From the NCBI GenBank assembly GCA_025928885.1, contig JAICIM010000002.1, positions 1 through 37,919 on the forward strand: a DNA stretch of 37,919 nucleotides, in the 5' to 3' direction. A program made the translations under genes and the position numbers. The DNA is from Ktedonobacteraceae bacterium. Lineage in GTDB: Bacteria; Chloroflexota; Ktedonobacteria; Ktedonobacterales; Ktedonobacteraceae. The stretch's first letter is position 1; every line of letters begins with the position of its first letter. The notes under the pieces are model-generated. The model made no database searches and had not been told where the DNA came from. It saw nothing but the letters and a program-made list of their open reading frames with translations. Below, in pieces: positions 16,774-26,196 of this stretch.

Positions 16774-19173
16774 CTAGGATGAGAGCTTCCATACTTTCAT
16801 GTTCTTGTATTGCACTGTTGTCGCATTGCTGGCATCCATCGCCATGAATCCGATCATGCCGCTACTGGAAGAGTTATCGCTGATGTAGGCCACCAACTGT
16901 TTATTGACATACAGATAGAGGTCGTTTCCGTTCGCCACGACTGTGAGCAGATTCATTTGATTGGCACCAGTATGGATCGCTGAACTGGTGCCAGCAACCG
17001 TTTTATCATGAGGCAAGCCAGCTAGATCATAATGGCCGCTGGCATCGACGCGGAAACGATAGGTTGTTGACGATGTAGTGCGGAAGATCAGTCCCCCACC
17101 ATCGCCCTCAGTAATAGTCATTTCTGCCTGAAAGGCAAAATTACTGTAATTCGTACTTTGCCCCATACAGCCGATGAAGGCATTATTTTGTGCAAGCGAA
17201 GCCTGATATGCCCCGTCAGTAAAGCTGCACCCAGGTTTAACCTCCCAGCTATTGTCATCTTGCTCACTTAATTTAGTATCAATCACAGGTGAACCACTGG
17301 TGGCCCAGGCATATATCTGGTCCGGCGTCGTCGGCTGCGGTGTGGGAGTAGGCGTTGGTGCTGGTGTTGGGGTTGGGGTCGCTGTAGGCGTGGGAGTTGG
17401 GGTCGCTGTAGGTGTTGGGGTAGGCGTGGGAGTTGGGGTCGCTGTAGGCGTGGGCGTGGGAGTTGGGGTTGGGGTTGGGGTCGCTGTAGGTTTGGGAGTA
17501 GGCGTGGGCGTAGGTTTGTATGTTGATGCTGGAGCCGATGAGAATACCGCCGTTGGTGTTGGTGTAGGAGTAGGAGTAGGGGTCGCTGTAGGTTTGGGAG
17601 TTGGTGTAGGTTTGGGGGTAGGAGTCGCTGTAGGCGTGGGCGTGGGAGTTGGGGTTGGCGCTGGCACCTTATGAGCTGACTGCGAGGTTGTTGTGTTTCC
17701 CTGAGCTATCGACCTTGAAGCGCTCGTCGGCTGAGGTGTCATCAACAGAGCCACATTCCCGGCAGGTAGAAAAGCAGTGAAGATATATGTATGCAAGAAT
17801 CCTACAGCAGCGAGCAATAGCGCCATAGCCAGGAGTATGAGCAATGATGCTTTAGGGGGGGTAAACGTGGGAGGAGAAGGTCTCGTAGGGGTCGCGACGA
17901 GAGGAGGAGCTTGTTCATCCCACTCTTGTACTGCAGAGGTGCCAATTTGCGGCACAGCCTGTTCCTGCTCATCGAGCGCTGATGAAGCAGGTAGCAGGAG
18001 CGTGGTTTGTTCTGATGTGTTGTTATCTTCTTGTATGTTCCACGGCTGAGAGTCGTCCTGGTAACTCCATAGATGGAATGACGAGGGATCGTTGGCAGCA
18101 GAGCGCGATTGGTTTGCTGCGGCCAGGCTGTCAAGCTCCATTTCTAGTTCCTGCATAGGTGAAGGGATTGAGCTTTCCGACTGCTCTGGCTGAAGAGAGG
18201 AAAGGAGAGCGCGATAGCTGACCGAGGTCTCAGAAGCGAAGGGGAAGACGGGAGCCTTTGAATGTGTGGGATTGCTGGATGTATCTGGCTGCTCGTCGTC
18301 CTGGTTGGTTGGGGAAAGTGCGTCGCCAGCGGGCGTAGCGGGTATTGCTATCGCTTGCAGCGCTTCAACCAGGTGTGCCAGGCGCTCATAGCGTGCGGCA
18401 GGGTCGGGGGCTAACGCTTTGAGCAAGACCGTATCCAGGACCGGTGGCACCTCTGCGACCAGGTGGGAGGGAGGCAGGGGCAGGTGGGTCTGTGGATCGT
18501 GTTGATCGCTGAGAGAGGCCACTGGCTCAAAGGGTGGTGAACCGGTGAGCATCTCATAGAGGAGGCAGCCAAAAGCGAACTGCTCACTGTGCTGATCTAC
18601 TGTGGGCAGTTCGGGGGCCTGAGAGGAAGCGGGGTGAGGGGTGTCAGCAAGGCCCGCAATGGTGAGGGGTGTTTGCCCAATATCGCCAAGCTGCACGCTG
18701 ACCTTTTCTTCGTCGGTGAACAGCACGTTCTCCAGCGAGAGATGGCCGTGCAGCACATCGTGGTCATGACAATGGCTGAGTGCCTGCCCGATCTCAATGC
18801 CCAGGTGCAGGGCTGGAGCCAGCGGTAAGCGTGGAGGTGTGAGTGAGCGCAGATGGTCGCGTAAAGAACCATGAGGAAGATAGGGGCTGACGATAAATGG
18901 CTGCAGCTGCTCGATATCAGCATCGAGCAGCTGCAGCAGGTGAGGATGCGTTAGCTGTTGCAGATGAGCCACATCCCGCAGGAAATCGCTCGCCTCATAG
19001 CCTGCTCCCAGACACGAGGCATGGAAGATTTTAATTACCACAGCCAGATCGGGCTGGCTGAGGGGAAAAGCCAGATAGGTCTCGCTGTGGGGTGTTTGCC
19101 CGAGGAGCCTGGTCAATGAATAGCTAGCAAACAGCAACGATTTGGACGATGCCGACGTATTTTGAGCATGCAT
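16774..19173 (-). CDS. Protein-kinase-like receptor (predicted pseudokinase): kinase-like domain, TM, Pro/Thr stalk, C-terminal LamG/DUF1080-like domain
   Basis: Kinase-fold signatures [78 protein letters not shown]; (TP)n linker; C-terminal [20 protein letters not shown]...[17 protein letters not shown]...[15 protein letters not shown]. Confidence 0.8.
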   Translation of the reverse strand: MHAQNTSASSKSLLFASYSLTRLLGQTPHSETYLAFPLSQPDLAVVIKIFHASCLGAGYEASDFLRDVAHLQQLTHPHLLQLLDADIEQLQPFIVSPYLPHGSLRDHLRSLTPPRLPLAPALHLGIEIGQALSHCHDHDVLHGHLSLENVLFTDEEKVSVQLGDIGQTPLTIAGLADTPHPASSQAPELPTVDQHSEQFAFGCLLYEMLTGSPPFEPVASLSDQHDPQTHLPLPPSHLVAEVPPVLDTVLLKALAPDPAARYERLAHLVEALQAIAIPATPAGDALSPTNQDDEQPDTSSNPTHSKAPVFPFASETSVSYRALLSSLQPEQSESSIPSPMQELEMELDSLAAANQSRSAANDPSSFHLWSYQDDSQPWNIQEDNNTSEQTTLLLPASSALDEQEQAVPQIGTSAVQEWDEQAPPLVATPTRPSPPTFTPPKASLLILLAMALLLAAVGFLHTYIFTAFLPAGNVALLMTPQPTSASRSIAQGNTTTSQSAHKVPAPTPTPTPTPTATPTPKPTPTPKPTATPTPTPTPTPTAVFSSAPASTYKPTPTPTPKPTATPTPTPTPTPTPTATPTPTPTPTPTATPTPTPTATPTPTPAPTPTPTPQPTTPDQIYAWATSGSPVIDTKLSEQDDNSWEVKPGCSFTDGAYQASLAQNNAFIGCMGQSTNYSNFAFQAEMTITEGDGGGLIFRTTSSTTYRFRVDASGHYDLAGLPHDKTVAGTSSAIHTGANQMNLLTVVANGNDLYLYVNKQLVAYISDNSSSSGMIGFMAMDASNATTVQYKNMKVWKLSS
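17332..17666 (-). repeat. Low-complexity Pro/Thr-coding minisatellite (G/T-rich on + strand)
   Basis: Reiterated ggcgtgggagttggggtcgctgtagg-type units encoding [12 protein letters not shown]. Confidence 0.9.
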
Positions 19174-19435
19174 AACACAAAAGAGCCACCTCTCTATTGT
19201 TCTTGAGAGCCTGAGCTATCTCATCAAGCGAAGAGTATCACGGCACTTGAAGGAAAAGAGAGGGATATAGGGACGAATTGCAGGCAGATATTTCTTGATA
19301 GTCACCGCCAGTCAGGAAGTCGCTAGAAGGAAAGAGGTTAGTCTGTGTGCGTTATACGTCGCAGGAACTCCATCATTCCTGGAGATGGAATTCCTGACTC
19401 AAGGCAACAATTGCACACAGTCTCTTCAGGTCTCT

Positions 19436-19849
19436 CTACCGGGACCGATAGCTGCCTTGATCGAATATACCACCACCGCTGCTATATTGTGAACCCTGAT
19501 CTCGCACTCCTGGTTTTTGGTATCCTTGAGCCTCCACCTGCGCCAAAAGTTCCCCCGCTGAGGCTCGCCTCTTCTGCTCCTGCTCGATCAGTTCCAGAGC
19601 CTTCTTTCGTTGCTGATATTCTTCTGATCCTCTTTCAGATGCATGCCTGCTAAGCCATTGTTCACCTTGCTCTCCCTGATACTGCAAAGTAGGGTCAGCA
19701 ATAGTCCTGAGCTTCTTTTCTGCTGAACTTATCTGCTCTGGTTTCAGTCCTCCGCTCTGCGCCTCTCGTGCCGGGTCAAATGCGCTATGTGACTGCTGCG
19801 TTCTTTCTCCACGCTTTGGAGGTTCTAGTCCTTCACCGCGTCCTGTCAT
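19436..19849 (-). CDS. Hypothetical hydrophilic protein, 137 aa
   Basis: ORF in an otherwise empty stretch, same strand as neighbours, AAGGATG-type Shine-Dalgarno. No recognised domain. Confidence 0.5.
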   Translation of the reverse strand: MTGRGEGLEPPKRGERTQQSHSAFDPAREAQSGGLKPEQISSAEKKLRTIADPTLQYQGEQGEQWLSRHASERGSEEYQQRKKALELIEQEQKRRASAGELLAQVEAQGYQKPGVRDQGSQYSSGGGIFDQGSYRSR

Positions 19850-20185
19850 ATGACATCATCCTTTCAAACTATCAAGTCGCATACAACGAGAATATCAAAG
19901 AAGGAGAATGTTTCTCTTGAAGCTCCCCTTATCCATTGATATACCCTATGTTTGTGTTCATTTTGTCCTCCCATAAGGACAATCCTTGCCTGGTTCTATG
20001 CTCTGCCGCAATCGTGTGCTGAAGCGGGAACAATGCAAAACGGGGCCATCTTCCCGAACGGTAGAAATAGCCTTCTCTGTTTTGTACGGGTACGATCAAG
20101 CCGGTTATGTTGCAAGAAATAGAAAGAAAACAAGCTCCACCCAATGCCCACTTACTGAAACTGTATGCCTACTGTAAAACCGTAG

Positions 20186-20248
20186 TGAGTCCGTTCAAAT
20201 GGATGAGTAGAGATTTGTTACCTCTACTCATCCATTTGAACGGACTCA
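20186..20248. repeat. Perfect 27-bp inverted repeat with 9-nt spacer (long hairpin)
   Basis: TGAGTCCGTTCAAATGGATGAGTAGAG (20186-20212) - atttgttac - CTCTACTCATCCATTTGAACGGACTCA (20222-20248). Confidence 0.95.
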
Positions 20249-20477
20249 ACATATGGAGGATGCTCCACGACGATGATATTCAATGTGAGAAAGAAATTGT
20301 ACTTTTTCTTCCGCACCGGGCCTCTCCCTCGTGCCGCATCCTGCGTAATTTCAAGAGCGGCACGTACACCTCCCTGGCTGCGCCTTCCATATAACCTGGG
20401 TAGTGGGCTGAGTCTGGCGATCGCGCATAGCCTCATGGAGGTAACATCGATCTGCAACTCTACTAAAGAAAAGTTGA

Positions 20478-21509
20478 TTAAACGGGAGGATTTTGACAGC
20501 TCGGATTGAGTACAGCCTGGGTTTTGGGATCGTTCATATTCGACTTTTCAACAAAGGTGACGCCGGTATCCTCATTGCCGACCTGGCCACCAGTACGGAT
20601 CATCTTGACAATACTATTCAGGCTGTCATAGCCCATCTTGAAGGGATTTTGCACGACTAGAGCCGTGATCTCTCCACTCTGGACCCCCTTCACCTCGTCA
20701 GGGGCAGCATCCCAGCCAATAATGACCACTTTTCCAGTGAGACCAGCTTTCTGAACTGCCTTCGCAGCTCCAATTACCCCAGGCTCATTGGCAGCAAAAA
20801 TGCCTGAGATATCGGGGTGCGCACTCAAGATATCGGAAGTCACCCGAAAGGCCACATTTGCATCGCTCTGGCTGTACTGAGTTGCCACGAGTTGCATGTT
20901 GGGGTATTTCGCAAGTCCTTGCAAGAAACCTTTTGCACGTTGATCATTGGTCGATGAACCCGCCAGGAAGGGCAGGAAGGCGACCTTCCCCTTCTCATGT
21001 AAGGCCGTCGCCAACAAATCAGCAGCTTTCACCGCAGAGGCAACATTATCAGTTGCAAAGAGCGGCACATTCCCTGGTTGCGGATCAGTTCCAGAATCGA
21101 TATTGACAACGGGGATCTTGGCAGTTGTCGCCTGTGTAGAGATCTGCGCCAACACTTTGGCATCGGTGGCCGCATAATCGATGCCATCAACACCCTGAGT
21201 GATAAAGTTCTTGAGCAGATTGACCTGGCCGGTAACATCCGTTTCTGCGGTGACTCCATCCCATTGAATGGAGACATTTTGCAGCTTCGAGGCCGCACAG
21301 TCAGCTCCTTTATGCACGACTTCCCAATAATCAGACCCAACCGCTTTTGGCACAACGGCTATCTTCAGGGCTTTTGTTGCCGCATCACCACCGCTTTTTG
21401 GGTTTCCACTGGTACTGTTTACCTGTTGGACTGCTCCACAACCGGTAATCACGATGACAAGTACTACCAACATCATACTCGTCAATCCATGTGCCAATAA
21501 TCGCTGCAT
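20478..21509 (-). CDS. Sugar ABC transporter substrate-binding lipoprotein (RbsB-like)
   Basis: Lipobox-like VIVITGCG; LKIAVVPKAVGSDYWEVVHKGADCAA...GVDGIDYAATDAKVLAQIS...IPVVNIDSG...GIFAANEPGVIGAAKA...VIIGWDAAPDEV. Start 21509 has GGAGAAAGGA upstream; the ORF extends to 21527. Confidence 0.9.
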   Translation of the reverse strand: MQRLLAHGLTSMMLVVLVIVITGCGAVQQVNSTSGNPKSGGDAATKALKIAVVPKAVGSDYWEVVHKGADCAASKLQNVSIQWDGVTAETDVTGQVNLLKNFITQGVDGIDYAATDAKVLAQISTQATTAKIPVVNIDSGTDPQPGNVPLFATDNVASAVKAADLLATALHEKGKVAFLPFLAGSSTNDQRAKGFLQGLAKYPNMQLVATQYSQSDANVAFRVTSDILSAHPDISGIFAANEPGVIGAAKAVQKAGLTGKVVIIGWDAAPDEVKGVQSGEITALVVQNPFKMGYDSLNSIVKMIRTGGQVGNEDTGVTFVEKSNMNDPKTQAVLNPSCQNPPV

Positions 21510-21704
21510 TCCTTTCTCCTCCGGCATGCAAAATACAAAATGCTTTCATTAGTTTAGCAAGACAGAATGCGCTGTTTCGCTCGTGCGTTGAAAATCATGC
21601 CCATCTTTTGCTCTCTGTCCATCTCATAGAATGACAGGCGCTATTAGGGAGCGCGTTTCCTCCTTTCTCTAAAAATGTTCTTCTATGTTCTCCTGGCTAT
21701 CCAT

Positions 21705-22739
21705 TTATTGGGAAAGGGTAGCAAGCTTGCGCCTTCTGAATTGGTCCCAGACGACTGCTAGCCAGATCACAACGCCAATGATGACGCTTTGATAGAAAAG
21801 ATTCACATTGAGGAGAACTGCTCCGTTGCGAATGAGAGCAATTAAAAAGGCACCTATCAGGGTTCCAGCAATCGTCCCCTGGCCACCAAAGAGGCTCGCA
21901 CCACCAATCACAGCAGCCGCGATTACGTCCAGTTCCAGTCCTTGTCCAAAGTTCGGTTGCCCCGATGTCACCTGCGAAGAGCCAATCATACCAGCAAAAC
22001 CCGCTAGCAGCCCCGACAGCCCATAAATAATCAATAGATAGCGTTCAATGGAAATGCCAGAGAGACGCGCGGCTTCTGCATTGGAACCGATCGCATAGGT
22101 ATAGCGTCCCAGCCGCGTCCTGGTCAAAATCAGATGGGCCAGCACCGCAATCAGGACCAGAATAATGAGTGGAATGGGAATACCATAAATAATCCCCTGT
22201 GCCAGCAGACCAAAATCGCCTGGTGCTCCATAAATGGCAACGGCATTAGTAGAAATATAGACGAATCCACGCGCAACACTCATCATGCCCAACGTCGCAA
22301 TAAATGGATTCAATTTCGCTACGGTAATCAATGCACCATTGACCAGTCCCACTATACCTCCAATGAGTGCGCCGCCGACAACAGCAAGAGGCCAGTTGAC
22401 CCCATGTACCATCATCATGACTCCAAGCATACCGGCCAGAGCTGCCGCTGAACCGACCGACAGATCAATGCCCGCCGTAATAATCACAAACGTCATGCCG
22501 ATAGCAACTATGGCAGTCACAGTCGTTTGCACAATCACGTTGAACAAATTGTTAAAAGTCAAAAACACAGGTGAGGCAAATGAGAGATACACAAAGACAA
22601 GGATAAGTGCTCCTGCCGCCGCCAGTTGTGCAGCAAGGTCTACCAATTGCGTGCGGAATCTTCCGATAAAAGGAATGTCCGGGTTTTTTCTGCCCGGCTG
22701 GTTATCTGTTTCGATGAGAGGTGGCGCTGTTTCTTTCAT
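21705..22739 (-). CDS. Sugar ABC transporter permease (RbsC-like)
   Basis: NLFNVIVQTTVTAIVAIGMTFVIITAGIDLSVGS, GLVNGALITVAKLNPFIATLGMMSVARG; ATGA overlap with the upstream ATPase gene. Confidence 0.93.
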   Translation of the reverse strand: MKETAPPLIETDNQPGRKNPDIPFIGRFRTQLVDLAAQLAAAGALILVFVYLSFASPVFLTFNNLFNVIVQTTVTAIVAIGMTFVIITAGIDLSVGSAAALAGMLGVMMMVHGVNWPLAVVGGALIGGIVGLVNGALITVAKLNPFIATLGMMSVARGFVYISTNAVAIYGAPGDFGLLAQGIIYGIPIPLIILVLIAVLAHLILTRTRLGRYTYAIGSNAEAARLSGISIERYLLIIYGLSGLLAGFAGMIGSSQVTSGQPNFGQGLELDVIAAAVIGGASLFGGQGTIAGTLIGAFLIALIRNGAVLLNVNLFYQSVIIGVVIWLAVVWDQFRRRKLATLSQ

Positions 22740-24244
22740 AACGCTTCAATCTCCCTGGCTCCTGTTGCCAGCGCAAGAACCCGCTCTTCCGAAAATTGCT
22801 CGCGGTCGAGCGTGCCAACGATCTTTCCTTCACGCATCACCAGGATACGATCACACATATTCAGCAGCTCAGGTAAATAAGAAGAAATCATCACAATGGC
22901 CCGCCCCTCTTGCGCAAGACGACCAATGAGATCAAACATCTCAGCTTTGGCTCCCACATCAATACCACGCGAAGGTTCATCAAAGAAGAGCACACGGGAT
23001 TTCGTCTGCAACCAACGAGCGACCACAACTTTTTGTTGATTCCCTCCTGAGAGCATCTGAACCGGTTGCTTGATCGATGGGGTACGAATGCGTAAGTCAT
23101 CACGTGAGCGCAAGGCAATGTGCCGTTCCTGCTTCAAATTAATCATTCCCGCCAACACTGGCAAATGAGCGAGCGTAATGTTCTGATCGATACCAAGATT
23201 CATGGCTAAACCGTTGCCTTTGCGGTCTTCGGTCAAATAGCCAATCCCTGCATCAATAGCCATAGTTGGCGTCTTCACCTGGAGTTTTTTCCCGTCGAGC
23301 ACGATCATACCCCTGCTGATGGGGTCGGCCCCAAATACGGCTCGTGCCAGTTCAGTACGTCCAGCACCAATGAGGCCCGCACATCCCAGAATCTCTCCCG
23401 CCCGCACGTCAAAGGTGCAGTCATGCAAGATCCCCGGTCGTGAAAGGTGCTGGACTCGCAAAACGACCTCACCAATGGCAACCGATGGCTTGGGGTAGAG
23501 ATTGCGCAGATCACGCCCAACCATCAGGCGAATAAGCTTCTGTTCATCTATCTCGGATCGCGGCAACGTAGCAACCACTTTCCCATCACGCATCACGGTA
23601 ATCCGATCAGCGATACGAAAGATTTCATCAAGGCGATGGGAAATATAGAGGATAGCAATCCCTCTGGAGGTAAGCTGGTCAATGGTGGCAAAGAGATCTT
23701 CGATCTCCTCACTGGTCAGGACTGCTGTTGGTTCATCCATGATCACGAGCCTGGCATCGATAGAGAGGGCTTTAGCAATCTCGACCAATTGTTGCTCGGC
23801 GACCGAGAGGGTCGAAACCAACTGCCGTGGATCAACGGTCAACCCTACCCGCCGAAGCAGCTCCCGTGCTTGCTGTATCTCACTCCCACGGTTAATCAAA
23901 CCCAGCTTCCCAGGCTCTCTTCCTAAAAATATATTCTGGGCCACTGTCAAATGAGGTGCCAGAGCAAATTCCTGATAGACCATAGCGATACCAAGAGTCT
24001 GAGCAGAACGCGGTCCCTGGTAGCGTACAGGTTGGCCATTGATGCTCATCGTTCCACTACTGGGCCGCTCAACCTGAGAAAGCAATTTCATCAGGGTCGA
24101 TTTCCCCGCGCCATTCTCGCCGGCCACGACATGCACCTCGCCCGGATAGATGTCCAGATCCACCTCATCGACAGCGACAACGCCTGGAAATCGTTTGGAA
24201 ATACCTTGTAAACGCACGAGAGGCGTACGTAAGGATGGCTGCAC
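22736..24244 (-). CDS. Sugar ABC transporter ATP-binding protein (RbsA-like, two NBDs)
   Basis: GENGAGKSTLMKLLSQ; LSVAEQQLVEIAKAL; LVIMDEPTAVL; second half LSGGNQQKVVVARWL, LFFDEPSRGIDVGAK. GTG start. Confidence 0.95.
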   Translation of the reverse strand: MQPSLRTPLVRLQGISKRFPGVVAVDEVDLDIYPGEVHVVAGENGAGKSTLMKLLSQVERPSSGTMSINGQPVRYQGPRSAQTLGIAMVYQEFALAPHLTVAQNIFLGREPGKLGLINRGSEIQQARELLRRVGLTVDPRQLVSTLSVAEQQLVEIAKALSIDARLVIMDEPTAVLTSEEIEDLFATIDQLTSRGIAILYISHRLDEIFRIADRITVMRDGKVVATLPRSEIDEQKLIRLMVGRDLRNLYPKPSVAIGEVVLRVQHLSRPGILHDCTFDVRAGEILGCAGLIGAGRTELARAVFGADPISRGMIVLDGKKLQVKTPTMAIDAGIGYLTEDRKGNGLAMNLGIDQNITLAHLPVLAGMINLKQERHIALRSRDDLRIRTPSIKQPVQMLSGGNQQKVVVARWLQTKSRVLFFDEPSRGIDVGAKAEMFDLIGRLAQEGRAIVMISSYLPELLNMCDRILVMREGKIVGTLDREQFSEERVLALATGAREIEAL

Positions 24245-24419
24245 GTCAGTTTCTCCAGAAATAGATCAATTTGTCAATAACATATCGCAATGAACAGATC
24301 CAGGTTGTTCTTGTTACAGCATATACCATTTCCTTCTGGAAACAACCCATTGTTAAGAACCAGATCGTTGTATAGCTGCTATCATTCAGCGACACCTACG
24401 TTGGCTTCGTCTGTTCTAC

Positions 24420-24434
24420 GAGAAACCGCTTTCA
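24420..24434 (-). promoter_or_regulatory. LacI-family operator-like box upstream of rbsA-like gene
   Basis: Minus-strand TGAAAGCGGTTTCTC, cre-like and similar to two boxes upstream of the lacI-like gene. Confidence 0.6.
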
Positions 24435-24525
24435 CGCAATTCTGGTTAAAGACTACATGGAAAGCTGCGTTTTGTCAAGAGGGAGCGGAGACAACGTGTA
24501 AAAAAAAGGCATCCTCTCAACTTCT

Positions 24526-25668
24526 TTAATCGGAAAACGTTTCTTGTGAGATCACCCGTCGTGGCGCTCTCTTTTTATTCTTCTCAACTCTGGGAGAGAT
24601 GAAATGGGGAACTGTTTCTCTGGCCGCACGCGGGGCCGACGATGTACCCACTGCTAACTGATGTTGCAAGACGATTTCCTGCCTCGGCGCATCTGGCTTT
24701 TGTAGCCGTTGGATCAGACGATTGGCAGCTGCGCTTCCTAACTCATAAGCTGATTGGATGATCGTTGTGACCGAGACCTGTTCAGGAACAGCCCACTGGA
24801 TATCATCAAAACCCACCAGAGCAATATCTTCGGGAATACGCATCTGGTGCGCATGAATAGCACGCATTACCCCAACCGTAAGGCGGTTGTTAGCGGCGAA
24901 TATCGCTTCAACGGGCAGAGCGAGATCCAGTAATCTATTGGCAAGAGCAATACCTACATCGTCACCAACAAGCACCCCTCGCTGTTCCAGTGTTGCCTCA
25001 CGTACAATACCTGCCTGCTGGAGTGCCTGACGATACCCTAAGATACGCTCATTAGCATTCGTGACTGTTTTAGGCCCCCCAATGACACCGATCCTACGAT
25101 AGCCATTGGTAATGAGGTGCGTCACAGCTTCTCGCGCTGCCGCGACATTATCGATAATCACACAATCAATAGAACGATCTTCCACTCTTCTATCAACCAC
25201 AACCAGGGGAATATTGCGCTCTCTCAAGTACTCAATCCCTGCTATCTGTCCGCGTGTCGGTACGACAATCACTCCTGCAATGGGTTCGGCAGATAACACT
25301 TTCAGATAATTCTCCTCTTTTTGTGTATTTTCTGTCGTATTGCAAACGATGACCAGATAGTTATGCTGTTGCGCGACCTCCTCTACACCACGAATCAAAT
25401 CCAAATAAAATGGGTTTTGCATATCCGTAACCAACAACCCAAGCAGCGTAGATCCCCGCCCTGCCAGCATGCGTGCCACCTTGCTCGGTTGATAGTTCAG
25501 TTGAGCGGCGACTGTATGGACCCGTTCAGCTATGCCAGGATCAACTTTGGGAGACCCATTTAAAACACGCGAAACGGTCGCTACTGACACACCTGCCTGT
25601 TTTGCTACATCACGAATAGTAACGGTTTTTTGCCCCTGTACATCGTCTGAACTACGAGATTCTGCCAT
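24526..25668 (-). CDS. LacI family transcriptional regulator
   Basis: TVTIRDVAKQAGVSVATVSRVLNGSPKVDPGIAERV HTH; LGLLVTDMQNPFYLDLIRGVEEVA periplasmic-binding fold; AGGAAGG Shine-Dalgarno. Confidence 0.95.
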   Translation of the reverse strand: MAESRSSDDVQGQKTVTIRDVAKQAGVSVATVSRVLNGSPKVDPGIAERVHTVAAQLNYQPSKVARMLAGRGSTLLGLLVTDMQNPFYLDLIRGVEEVAQQHNYLVIVCNTTENTQKEENYLKVLSAEPIAGVIVVPTRGQIAGIEYLRERNIPLVVVDRRVEDRSIDCVIIDNVAAAREAVTHLITNGYRRIGVIGGPKTVTNANERILGYRQALQQAGIVREATLEQRGVLVGDDVGIALANRLLDLALPVEAIFAANNRLTVGVMRAIHAHQMRIPEDIALVGFDDIQWAVPEQVSVTTIIQSAYELGSAAANRLIQRLQKPDAPRQEIVLQHQLAVGTSSAPRAARETVPHFISPRVEKNKKRAPRRVISQETFSD

Positions 25669-25723
25669 ACCTTCCTCTCGCTTCTTTGTTCTCTACTAAA
25701 TAGCCGCTTCCAACTGAGAGAAA

Positions 25724-25738
25724 TGAGACCGGTTTCTT
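25724..25738 (+). promoter_or_regulatory. LacI-family operator-like box upstream of lacI-like gene
   Basis: TGAGACCGGTTTCTT, matching the TGAAAGCGGTTTCTC box at 12/15 positions. Confidence 0.45.
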
Positions 25739-25883
25739 GCTCATAACATTCTTTCCCCTAACAAAGACCTTTGTTCCATTCGTTCCTTCCTGTACAGGCA
25801 TTATAAGCGGAAATCGCCCTGAAGACAAGCTCTCTCTGTTCTGCTCCCCTTGACAAAGTATGCTCTTAAATCTATGCTTTTGG

Positions 25884-25898
25884 TGTAAACGGTTTCTC
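25884..25898 (+). promoter_or_regulatory. LacI-family operator-like box in the lacI/RHS divergent intergenic region
   Basis: TGTAAACGGTTTCTC, matching TGAAAGCGGTTTCTC at 13/15. Confidence 0.6.
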
Positions 25899-25923
25899 AA
25901 AATTATTACGTATACATGCTCCC

Positions 25924-25946
25924 ATGAGAGAGGGTATTTCTCTCAT
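25924..25946. repeat. Inverted repeat upstream of RHS gene
   Basis: ATGAGAGA - gggtatt - TCTCTCAT, perfect 8-bp arms. Confidence 0.7.
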
Positions 25947-26196
25947 CAATGAAATGTCGGCACGTGCTGCATGGGCAATACTTCCCTTGTTCTTTTCCCC
26001 CGCCCCTCTGCTTTCACCTCATACAAATGTATGATATTTCAGTTGTCTTTTGGAAGCTGGCAAAAAATCACACGAATATATGATAGACAAGCAAAGGAGT
26101 TCCGGCTATATTGTGAGAAAGAGCATCTCCCCCATTTGGGCAGGTGCCAGAAATTTGGGGCGACAAACGGATGCTTTGCATCCTTTGGAGATTTTC

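Noticed and set aside
17332-17666. Possible CRISPR-like or tandem-repeat array
   Set aside because: Units are short, variable and in frame for (TP)n; no repeat/spacer structure.
17252-17674. 140-aa + ORF of GVGVGVGV repeats
   Set aside because: Antisense translation of the Pro/Thr-coding minisatellite inside the kinase-like gene; no independent support.
19929-20509. Small ORFs around the 27-bp hairpin (19929..20144 -, 20107..20394 +, 20224..20457 -, 20273..20509 +)
   Set aside because: No domain or conserved-looking sequence; two cross the hairpin and one overlaps the RbsB-like gene end.
21625-21660. GCGCT/AGCGC hairpin between rbsC-like and rbsB-like genes
   Set aside because: Only a 5-bp stem; too weak to call an attenuator or processing site.
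24531-24545. Additional LacI-like box GGAAAACGTTTCTTG
   Set aside because: Lies in the last codons of the lacI-like gene, spacing differs by one base from the other boxes, so not called.
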